Shown here in pieces: positions 44,712 to 56,700 of a stretch of DNA of 64,000 bases (position 1 is its first letter; every line of letters begins with the position of its first letter). Source of the stretch: Hugenholtzia roseola DSM 9546 (GTDB taxonomy: Bacteria; Bacteroidota; Bacteroidia; Cytophagales; Bernardetiaceae); contig NZ_KE383878.1 of the NCBI RefSeq assembly GCF_000422585.1, positions 294,743 through 358,742 on the forward strand, given 5' to 3'. Made by a program: the position numbers and the translations under genes. Below the pieces are notes generated by a model. That model was given only the letters and a program-made list of their open reading frames with translations. It did no database searches and was not told where the DNA came from.

Positions 44712-47700
44712 TTATTCGACAAAGACTTTTTGCGTCAGACTCTGCCCTGCTTCATCTTGGATTTCGATAAGATAAACTCCTTTGGGCAAATGTCCTAATT
44801 CGAGGATAAGTTGTTCCTTGTCAGAACTTTTTTCTGCTAAGGTTCGCCCTACCAAATCGCGTATGAAGCACTTGCGCATTGCCGCTGTCTCGAATTGTAC
44901 GAAAAGCCTATTTTGGGTAGGATTCGGATATACGACAAAAGTAAGCGGATTTTGCGTGTTGTCGGTAGCCGTTACGCTAACAGTCAGGCGGTTAGAGGTG
45001 CTTAAACAGCCATTTTCATCTATGTATTCCAAATAATATTCGCCCGAAATCGTCGCTTCCAGCAAAGGCGCAACGGCATTTAAGAGTAGCTGCCCATTGC
45101 GATACCATTGGAAAGAACGCATACCCGAAATGTCCGTTGTGGGGCTTAGTAGGTTGCCATTTTGAGCGATTAACACTTGGCGCACTGAAACACTTTGTAC
45201 CCAAATGCTATCGGAGCGCGAAATGCAGCGGTCGTCTTGCACTTCTAACCAATAGACCCCTGCACGCAAGGCACTATAAGCCGAAGTAGTGGCGCGGAAA
45301 ATAGGTGCGCCATTGTAATACCACTGATATTTTTCGCCCTCGCTCGCATTTTGGCGTTGCATCAAAGCCAGAATTTCTACATTGTCGCAGAAAGTAGTCT
45401 GATTGACGGCTACCTCGACGGCGATATTGTCGCAATTTATACGCAAACGAATCGGACGGCGATATAGGGTAAGGTCGGGAAGCTCTGCATTTCGTACCTC
45501 TGCCACATAGACCCCTACCTGACGCGGACTTAGGCTATTGAACGTAACCTGACTTGCCACTAAGCCAAACGCCAAGTTGCCATTTTGATACCACCTATAA
45601 ACATTGCCCTGCCCTTCTGTTTCGACGCGCAAAGTAAAGCTATCGCCTTTATTGAGCAGCGTGTCAATTTCGAGATTGATGTCTGCCTGTGGCGCGTAAG
45701 AGAAGGCAATACGATTGCGGCGGCTTGCCAAAGGAAGCAAATCGTCAAATTCTAACCTATTTTCACCCACAGAAAGCCTTTGCAAACGTGAAAGTTGCGG
45801 CAAGCCTTCGGGTAGGCTATAAAGGTGATTTTGGTAGAGGGTAAGATTGCGCAAAGCCTGTAAAGTGGCAATATTTTCTGTCCAATTTTCTACAAAATTC
45901 ACGTGTGCGTAAAGATTGTTGAGCTTTGTCAGGTTGGGAATCCCTGTGGGCATTTCGGTTAGCAAATTATAGCTAATATCGAGGGTAAGCAATTCGGTGA
46001 GATTGCCCAAATGCGGAATTGCCCCAAATTGATTATTTCGCAAAATCAAATTTTGAAGACTTGTCAGGTTGTTGATGGTAGCAGGCAGGTCTGTGAGGTC
46101 GTTGTCGCTCAAATCGAGGGTAAGCAAATCTTGTAGATTGCCAATTTCGGAAGGCACTGCGCCGCTGAAATTATTACTACTCAAATCGAGGTATAATAAA
46201 TTTTCGAAACTGCCCAAACCTGCGGGTATCGTACCTGAAAGGTCGTTATCGCTCAAATTTAGATAGATTAGATTCTGAATCAAATCCGCATCAGCATTGA
46301 AAGAAGCAGGAATTTCGCCCGTTAGTCCGCTGTTGCTCAAATCAATTTCGGTAACTACGCCATCAACAAAGGTAATGCCCTGCCACGTGCCTACGGGGTT
46401 GTTCAAATCCCAAGGGTCTGTCCAAGTTGTGTTGCCGCCTGTGGCATTGAATAAGTCGACCAAGACCATCGAGTCGAGCGGATTGACAAAAGGAATGACG
46501 TTGAGGAAAATATTGCGGCGGTGCAGCGTGAGTTGGTTTGCCACTGTATTATTGACTACGCAAGTGTATTCGCCCATGTCGGCAGGCAGGACGGAGTCGA
46601 TTTCCAAAATCGGCGCAGTAGCGTCTGCAATCGGTAGGTCATCTTTATACCATTGATAGGTATTGAAATTGCCTGCGGTATTGACGTGCATCGTTACGCT
46701 GTCGTTTTGCTGACGTGTTAGGTATTGGGCTTGATGGATAGAATCTTGCGGTGCATAGCTAAATCCATTTAACTCCCCAATGAAAGGCTCTGCCGAAAGG
46801 AAACCCAATTTATTTTGGCTGATATCGAGGGTAAAATCTGCCCCTTGTCGGTAAATAAGGGTCGCCGTTTGAGCAGGCATTGTGCCTGTAAGGTTGTTAT
46901 TGACAAGGTTTAGATTTTTTACTACCACATTGCCATCGAGCGTCGCCAAAAGCGTTACGCCCTGCCACGTATAAACGGGGTCGTTCAAATTCCACGAGTT
47001 TGTCCAATTTGCGCCTCCCGTAGCCTGATAGATAGCAACCAACGCCAAAGAATCGTCTTGGTTGTATTGGCTAATATAAACAGGGGCAAGTAGCTCGATG
47101 CGAACGGTATTACTTAATTCGTCGCAAAGGTTTTGATAACTTGCCTTTCTTCGGAAATAAGTAGAAGCCGAAAGGGGCGCATCAAAATACAAATCTATGT
47201 CATTTTCGCCTGCCAAATCTGTCCAGACAAGGCTATCGGACGAGGCTTGCCATTGGAAAGTAAAGAGGGTAGAATCTGGCGTTTGCGCACTTATATCCAA
47301 AAGCGGATACGGAATTTGGTCGGCTAAGACAAAATGAGAATCCCCAATAAGATTGTTTCCTACCAAAGGTAACGGATTGAGCGAAACAGGGCTGCTGGCT
47401 ACCCAAGCATTTGCACCCGAACAGTCGTTTTGCACTTCAAACTGAAACACGAAAGGCTCACCTTTTGCCCACATCACAAGGAAAGTAGGCTCTACAAGTG
47501 CGTTCTGATTGAAAGTAGTGGAAAGGGTAATCGTATTGTTTAGATTATTGAGGCTATTTCCATACAAAAGGCGCAAAGTGGTATTGCTACCCTGCGGATT
47601 GAAGGCGGCTTTGAGGCTTATCGCAACCGAATCGCCATCACAATATGGATAGCCTTCGAAACTTGCTATCGGCGGCTGTGGCGCATCACAACCTATTGTA
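44712..47700 (-). repeat. Duplicated C-terminal module, copy 1
   Basis: This 3 kb part of the giant gene is homologous at nucleotide and protein level to 60062-63050. For example the stretch at 46980-47040 differs from 62336-62396 at only a handful of positions. It encodes the INPQG/NTTLRL region, GGxNWTNSWNLNDPVYTWQGV, the LRR block, Ig-like domains and the sorting domain. Confidence 0.85.
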
Positions 47701-50700
47701 AAGACTCCCGAAGCACCTGCATTTTCGGTTTGGAAAGGCATAGGGCTGAAAAAGGCAGCCGTTAGGTCGCTCACCTGTACGGTTGCGCCAATGGTAGGAT
47801 TGGCAGGAATATCTACCGTTATCCAAAAATAGTGTGTCCCGATAGGCAGGTTTTGCGAAATCGCAAGAAATACGGCTTCACTACCCGAAACTGGCGGCAC
47901 GAAACTTTCAATGATGCTACTTGCCAAGATATTGTTTGTAGTGGCATAGTGCAAATTAAGCGCGGCAATATCAGAGGGGACATAACTACCATTAAGCAAG
48001 AAGCGAATCTGCTCCAAATTGGTAGCAGAATTGGCTACCGTTATTTGGAAATTATAGATAATTTGTTCGTCCTGCCCTAAAATAAGCAAATCATCAGGCA
48101 GCGGCGTATCTTCTATCAATACGGCAGGCGTGTTGGGGAAGACATTAAGGGCAATGTTAAAGGGCGAAGAGTTGCCGTTGGGGTCGGTGCGAAGGGCAAC
48201 GGGCTGGTCGGAAAGGGTGAAATTATTGGCAAAATACCAACGCCCTTCTGCGTCAGCAATCGTCGAGCCGATATACTGCGCCCCTTGTGAGCCTACGCAA
48301 AGGTGATTTTGGTAAATATCAATTTTATCACCTGCATTTGCCCCTGTGCCAGAATAGCCCGCCTCGGTAATGCCATCGGGAATTGGTGCTGCAAGGTTTA
48401 TATTGCCACCGCCACTTAGGGTAATGGCTTCTACGTTGTTACAACGAAAACGGTTGATGCCGATTGTGTTTTCAATCGCGCCCGCCGTTTGAACAGCAAT
48501 ACCAACCTCATTGAAGACAAAAACATTGGCAAGTAGGGGATTGTCTGTGCCGATTTGGTTTTGGGTGCTATTGCCTTGTATGCGCAAAGCAGTAGCAGGG
48601 CTGCCCAAATTGGGTTCGCCTACGTCGTTGTTTGTGCCAAAACGGTTGGCATAGATTTCATTAAAACTCGAAGCCCCTTCGAGCAACATGCCGCGCGTAC
48701 TATTGCCCGAAATAAGGTTATTGACCACCATGGCATTGCTTACATCTAAAAAGTTGATGCCTACGTCGTTGCCCATTTGTGCGTCGTTGGCGAAATTTAG
48801 ACCGATAGTATTTGCCCTGATTTGCAAATTGGTAGTTGCATCTGCCCGAATACCGCGCATATTACCCGAAATGAGGTTTCCATTGCCCAAAACGCCAATT
48901 CTTATATCATCACAGCCGCCAATTCTGATGCCAAAGGTATTGCCTATGGGCGCATCGCCTGCTACGTTTGTTCCGATTTTGTTATTTAGTAGTTCGATGT
49001 TGCTGGCATCACTTTCTAAATGGATACCTGTGCCAAGAGTAGGGTCGTTGTGCGCCGAAACGGTATTGTTTTGTACCAAAACCTGCGACACAAAATCCAA
49101 GACAATGCCTCTATTGCCATTTGGGGCAGGCACATCTGAACTGGTAATACCAACAAGGTTGTCATTGATTTCCAAATTGGTTGCATTGGGCGAAAGAATG
49201 ACAATACCACCGCTAAGATTGGCAGCAATGATATTGTTTTGGATAGTAGAATTGGTGAGTGTCGTTGGATTTTCTACCGAAATACCACGTCCGCTATTAG
49301 GTAGGGCAGGGTTTTGCAGCTCATCTAAGCCAATGTGGTTGTGTTGTATGACAAGGTTATCATTTGTACCCATAACCTCGATGCCTTCGCCTCCATTGCT
49401 ATAAATGAAGTTGGGGGCAGCAGCCTTTCCTACCACTACATTGTTGGCGTTTTCTATCAAAATTGCCGCCTGATTAAAATCCGTCCAAGCCAAACCGCTT
49501 ACCTCCACATCATTTGCCGCAACTACTAAGCCCTGATTGATTGAACCACTACCACTAACACGAATAGGCTGCGCCAAAGCTGCGCCTAAGAAGGTTTCTT
49601 GGGTAGTTTTGCCGTCTAAAATAACAGCGTCGCGCGTAATGGCAGGCAGAGGCGAAAGCAAATTGATGGTATAACTACCAGCGGTAAGCACCGTCAGCGG
49701 AATATTGAAAACTACCTCTGTTTCAGGATTGAGGGGGTCATTGACGTAACTTAGTACAAAACGCAAAGAGCCTGCGCCACTATCATTCAAGTTTGTAACG
49801 ACATTTGGGTCGGAAACGGCAACGGGGAAAGAGAAAGGCGAAGTATTGTTATTGACATCACGTGCCAAAGCCGTAATAAGGTCGCCACTATTGAGGGCAG
49901 TGGCAGGTATAAAAGTCCAGTTGCCCGCACCGTCGGCAGTGGCAAAGCCCAAGAGTTCCTCGCCTTCGTCGGTGGCAGGGGTGATACAGGTTGTGTTTCG
50001 GTATATTTCGAGAGTGGCGTTGGGGTTTGTTGTGCCTGAAATCAAGTTTGCCGTTGCGCCTGCTACAATAGGACGAGGGAAGTTTGAGTTGGCGGTAGTG
50101 GCAATATCGAGGAAAATTCCGCCGTCGGAATTACAAGCGATACTATTTTCCGAAATTAAATTGTCGTTGCTATTGTCGGAAATATGTACGCCATAACGGT
50201 TGTTTTTGATGATATTGATGCGCCCTGTGCCTGTTCCGCCGATAATATTATCAGCAGAATTATCCAAAATTCGGATACCGTCGTTGGTATTGCCCAAATC
50301 GAGCGTACCTGCGGGGTCTGTGCCGATATAATTTCCGATAATGGTATTATTCAAGGCGTTGCGATACAACTGCATGCCATGGTCGCCATTTCCGCCGATA
50401 ATATTTGCCAAATCTGCCGTTGTCCCCCCGATGGTGTTATCATTGACCCCATTGAAAAGGTTAAGTCCGATAGAAAGATTTGGAATAGAAGCCGTTGCGT
50501 CTTTATTTACGCCAATGTTGTTGCCCTGAATAAAATTATCATTTGCACCATTCGAGCTAATACCGAAGAAGTCATTACCCGAAAGGATATTGCCCTGTGA
50601 TAGGCTTCGGCTGCCCCCGATTTGATTTTGGTTGGAATTGCTTAGGAAAATCCCTCCTCCGTTGGCAGCGGCGGCAGTTCCTGTTTGGTTTGTACCTAAA

Positions 50701-53700
50701 AAGTTGTTTTGAATGGTGTGCAGGTTGCTATTGGTGAGCCACAGGGCATAACCGCCATAGAATTGAACAGAAAGCCCTACGATTTTACTCTCATCGCTGC
50801 CCGCACTCAATGTGAGCGCATCTGTTCCCACGCCTGCATTTGTGCCGTCTAATACAATTTGGGGCATATTGGTAGCAAAGTCATACCCTAATTGTGAAGT
50901 GCCGTCTATAAAAACAGGACTTGAAAGGGGAGTGAAAGGCGAGAGCGGCGCAATCGTATTCACGCCTGCCGTAGGAATAGAAAAGTCGATGTAGTTTTTA
51001 GTAGCCAAGGAGTTTGCCGTTGTCAAGACCTCACGCAGCGATTCGGGGTCTGCATCAGTGGTATTTTTTACGCGCAAAGCCCAAAGTGGGTCTATGGTTT
51101 CAGCATTTACATTCGAACCCAAAGCAGCATTAAGAGCGGCGGCGGCTACTCCGTTGTTGGCAACGGTTTGCCCTTCTCCTGTTTCAAAGGCGTAGAAAAC
51201 CTCTGCACCCTCGTTCAAAGGGCTGCTCATGGCGTACTGAATGGCAGTTTGGTCGAGTGCAGAAGCAAACATTCGGAAATCATCTATCTGACCCTCAAAC
51301 GTATCATGTCCCAGATAAAATGCGCCATCAGCGGCAGTGGCGGTTAGATAGGCGTTTGGTGTTCCCACTCCTACATCAAGGGTTTGGGGCATGCCGTTGA
51401 TGTAGATGAATTTGCCGTTTAGTGTCCCATCACTCACTAAGGCTACGTGTACCCATTGATTGCTCTGCACAACGGTATTTTGGGTATTTCGCCTATCCCA
51501 ACCCAAGCCTCCATTGTCATGCTCGAAAGAGATTTGCCCTGTGGGTGTGATAGCTCCCAAAATTTGCAACTTACCCGCAATCGGCGCGTTTGCCCCTTTT
51601 ACAAAGAAAATGCCGCCTGTATTTTGAGGCACTTTGAGCCACATCATTATCGTATGCGGCTGACTACCTGCAAAGTTGATGCTCGCAGCAGGTGGAGCAG
51701 TCAGATAGTCTTCAACGCCATCAAACCAAATACCGCGATTGCCTTCGGGTGCAGTGGTAATGACAGGAGCTTGACGAAAGACCGTAAAATGAGCCGCCTG
51801 CGCTGCCAAGAAAGTATAAGGCAGACTTGTTTGGTAGGAAGGCGGAGTGGCAGGATTGACGGTGGGAATCATAGCCCAAGCACTTGTTCCGTCAGAGGAG
51901 TGAATGGCAGAAGCCACATCAGCCGAGCCTGTATTGAATAAGGTAAAGTTGGCGTTTGTGGTTGCGCCATATTCCACAATCCACTTGCCTGTGGCTACAT
52001 CATTTGCACCCATAGGGGCGGCAGGCGCAAGGGTAGGGGTGAAACGCACTTTGGTATTATTGAGAGCCGTTGTGCTGAAAGTGCGCAAAAGCGTGCCATC
52101 TCCCACAGGGTAATTGAAAGTGCCTGCACCGCTTCCATTTCTGACCAAAGAACCTAAGTTGGAGGTATGAAAATGATTGAGGTTATTAAATGCACCCAAA
52201 AGCTGATTAGCAGGGATTGAGTTGTCTAAGATAAAATCCTCGTTGAGCAAGCGTATGATGCCACTATTGAGCGTCATTTGGTTTGAAACCGTAACCTGCG
52301 GCTGCACAAGAAGTGGATTAGTCGTTTTTGCGACAAGCAAGTCGTGAAAAGTAAGCGGCGAAGCACTCGAAATGGTTTGCGGATTTGCCCCAAAAAACTC
52401 TACATAGCTATTTGTGCCGTCGAAAGTGCCGTTATTGATGAAATCACCATGCAGGACAAGGTCTTGATTGTTGGTTACAAGCGTTGTGCTACCATTGATG
52501 TTGAGATTTCCCAAGACTACGGTTGCGCCTTGTAGGGTTTTGGCATTGTTTGTAAATTCTAAGTGGAAATAATCTGTACCCAAGATGAGCTGGTCGCCCC
52601 CTCTATCATAATAAACGCGATTCCCGTTTGCCGTTGCGATAAACTGCCCATTTCCGCCCATGATGACAGGGCTATCGTCGCGATAATAAAGAACGGTATT
52701 GACTTCATTGCGCCATACGCTGCTGGCATCTGTGCCACGAATCCCACCATTGAAAGAAAACTGCACGCCCGTTTGGTTTCTATTGATAACTTCCGAGCCT
52801 GCCGCAATCATAAAATCGCCGTTGATATTGAAATTGACCAACTGCCCATTTGCAAACTCCAAAAATGCCGTTGTGATATTGGCACTACCACCACCGCCAC
52901 CATTGTATCCAAAATTCATCGTAACCGCCGAATTTGAGATACGCTGCGGTGCGGCTAAGGTTGTGGAAGGCTTTGTAAAGTTGTAAGTACCGTTATTGAG
53001 CAAATTCCAAATAGCAGCATTATTGACATCAGCATTGAAGGTAAAGACAGACGTATTGGTAGGGTTTGAATCGGCGGTAAAATTTCCACTATTGGTGATA
53101 GTGCCATTGAAAATGTAGGTATTCGCGCCTGTGCCTACGATAAAATCGCGGAAGTTGGCGTTGGCGTTCAAACTTACCGCGCCGTTAAAAGTATTGATAC
53201 CACCTGACACCTCGTCGATAAAATTACCGAAGGACTGAACTGTAAAATCGCCGCCTACGGTAAAGTTATAGGAATCGGGTTTGAAAGTAGCTCCGCCGCC
53301 ATTGATTCGGAAAAAGCCTAAAACGTCAGTATCCAAATACAGCGATTTTACGCCCAAACCCTCGATGATGATATTTTGATACGGTTTTCCATTGAAATCA
53401 GGCTCAATGGGGTAGTCGGTGCTGCCTTCGTACTGAATGGTAGCCCCAGTGTTGTCCATAAAAGTATTGCTTGCTGCGGCAATAGCAGGAAGTGCGGGCT
53501 GCGCAAACCGCAAGGTGCGAAGCCCTACGGCAGCATCAGTGCTTAGGCTCTGAATGGTATGTCCTGTGCTTGTTCCAAAGTCTAAAATTGCACCTGCATT
53601 TACTTGAATATCAAAGGCTTGCAAGGGTGCATTTACCGTTACGGTATGTCCTATGGCGATGATGACATTATCGGCAGGCGTTGGAATTGTCCCTGCGGCA

Positions 53701-56700
53701 GCATCACCATGCCCTGTGGTACTCCAAGTGTTGGTATCGTGCCAATCGCCGCCACCTGTGGCATTGCGCGAGTAGTAGGTCTGCGGATTGTAAGGAGGCG
53801 AAAAAGGCGAAGTGTTGCCTGCGCCATCTCTGGCTGTGGCGGTGAAAACGTCAGCAGGGTTGAAAGTACCCGAAAGCGTCCAGTTGCCACTCAAAACGGA
53901 AGCCGTCCCTACAAGCTGCGTACCCCCCGAAGGCGAGCAGCCCGAAGCGTCGCGATAAACTTGTATGTTTTCAAAATCGGCACAAGTAGCACAAGTACCC
54001 GAAATGGCAGTAGGCGAAACTAAGGTAATCAGCGGAGCTTGCTTTTCTATGTTGCCACCTGTGTTAAGCCCAATATTGGTGTTGTTATTACAATAAATTT
54101 GGTTGTCTAAAATCTGTACCCCTACTGCATTGCTTTCAACAGCAACCCCAATATTACTATTGGCAATTCTATTTTCAAAACCAAAACCACCTACCACCGT
54201 ATTGTTTGCATTTGTGCCTGTAACGCGCACACCGACAATATTATTAGGAATGGCGGTTGTCAAATCGCTGCCAAGCCCTATGATGTTGTTTCTGACCGTT
54301 GCAGTACCATAGACCTCTATCGCAATTCCTTGCCCCACATTCATACCTGCGACAAGGTTCTCTTGCATCAAGACTCCGCTGGTAGCATAATTTCTAATAC
54401 CGACACTATTTGAGCCAACGGCTGCTGTGCCTGCGGCGTTTGTGCCGATATAATTATTTTGAATGGTGAGACTTGTCGCTCCTGTCCAAGCATAAATTCC
54501 CACATGCGCTCCTGCACTTGTGCCAATGTTGTTGATAACATTGCCCTTTCCAGCTGCGCCAAGTGTTACGTTATCAGCATCGACGTAAATCGCCCAACCG
54601 CCCGAAGTGCCGTCTGTGTTAGAAATTTCTAAGCCATAGACTTCGCTACCTGCACCTGTCAGATTTAGACCTATTCTTGTCGCTGATATATTCAAACTGT
54701 TATCGAGGCGTATTCTTTCAGTATTTGACCAACCCTTTTGAGAATTACCTTCTATCAGAATAGGTTGCGAAGCAGTAGGCAAATTCGAGAGAGGCTGAAT
54801 GTTCCAAGGCGCAGGGCTTTCTATGCTAAAATCGATGTAGTTTTTTCCTGCCAAAAGGCTCACTTGGTCAAGCACCTCGCGCAAAGATTCGGGGGCGGCA
54901 TCGGTTGTGTTTTTGACGCGCAAAGCCCAAAGCGGATTGTTGGTAAGTGTGCCGTCGCCTGTTGCATTTGTGCCTGTATTAGCAGCAGAACCCCCTGTTC
55001 CTTCTTCAAAACGCCAAAACCCTACGGCAGTATTATGGGTTGAGGTAGCCATATCCGCCGCAATTTGAGAAGATGTGCGCAAGCCACTAAAAATCCTAAT
55101 TTCATCTAATTGCCCACGAAAATAAGAGGAAGGCGTAGGCGAATCTGCACCCAAGCGCAAACGAAGCGAAGCCGCCGTCGCACCTACCGAAGGCTGATTG
55201 CCTGTGGCTACCGAAGTGCCGTTGATAAAGATATTCTTATCGCCATTTGCCCAAGTGAGGGTTACGTGTACCCATTCGTTTTCCAAAAAGATGCCATTAG
55301 GGGTGCTTATCCTATTCCAAGGATTGCCATCTATTTGGGTAGCGAAAGTAAGTTGGTTTGCCGCTCCCAATTCTACCATTAAGCCCAATTCACCTGCATT
55401 TGTGCCATATTTAAGCGGAATTTGATAGGTATTAGGGCGTTGGTTTTTTATCCAAAAAGAAATGGTAAAGTCGCTATTATTGGGAAAAGAAAGCCCCGCA
55501 ACGTTGTTGATGTCTATGTAGTCATTGACTCCGTCAAAATACATGCCCCTATTGCCAATGGGCTGTGTAGGCGGCGGCGGCGGTGCTAAAACGGCGAAAT
55601 AGTGAGTAGTGGCTGCCAAATTCAGACCCAAGACCTCATAGGTAGGAGGCGGATTTGTGTAGTTGGTGGGTAGGATAGGTTGCCAAGCAGTGCCGTCATG
55701 CTTGTAGATAGTAGAAGCCGAAGTCGTGCCGCCGCCTGCGTTTGTCAGGGTAAGGCTTGTTGTGATAGGATTTGCAGACGAAACCTCCCAAAGTCCGTTT
55801 AAGCCGTTGGGGGTGTGAAGGGCGGCAGGGATGGAAGGCGTGGTAGGGTTTGGAATGTAGCGCACGCCTGCATCTGAAATTTCGGAAAGCGTCAGTAGTT
55901 TTAATTCTGTATTATCGCCTACGGGAAATTCAAAACTGCCACTACTTGAACTATTGCGCTTGAAAAGCCCTGTGCCGAGTGTGGCGATATAGCGCGTGTT
56001 GTCGAATGTGCCTGCTAATTGATTGGCTACGATAGGATTGGTTAGAACCAGCGGTTGATTTTGTAGCGAAATCTTACCTGTTGTCAGGGTTAGCGTTTGG
56101 CGGACAGAGGTTTGAATTTCAACCGTCAGCCCTGCTGCATTATCGAGTATAACATTTGGTAGCGATAAGTTTGTGCCGCCTCCCTGAATGGATTGCGCAT
56201 TAGTTCCATCAAAAATAAGTGCGCCAGTTCCCACAGTGGTACAAGCACCATTAGACACTAAATTGCCTTTTAGGTTAATTGTAAAAGTATTAAAGTCGAG
56301 GGTAGTGGCAGGCGAAACAGTAAGCAAGAGATTACCATTGACGGTAATGTTGTTATTTAGCGTCTTGATGTTATTGTACAGTCGTAAGTGGTGATAGGTT
56401 TGGTTGCCTCTGATGACTTGCGCACCTCCACCATAATTGACCGTATTATTAGGGGCATCGGTTTGGAAGATGGCATTGTTCATGACGATTCCTGCCCCTT
56501 TAAGGTTAAGGAAAGAATTTGCTTCATTCACCCAAGCACTGTTAGGGTCTAAGCCTATCAAAGTGCCATAAAAAGAGTCGAAGTAGCCTTGATTAAATAC
56601 CGTTTTTGCTGCTGCAATGCGTGTGTTTCCGTTTTCACACACAATTTCATCATTGGTAATATCGTCAGAGATAAGCGTCAAATTGACATTGACAAGCATA

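Noticed and set aside
48688..49404. 238-codon plus-strand frame inside the giant gene
   Set aside because: It is antisense to the beta-helix repeats; the repetitive coding sequence keeps the opposite frame free of stops.
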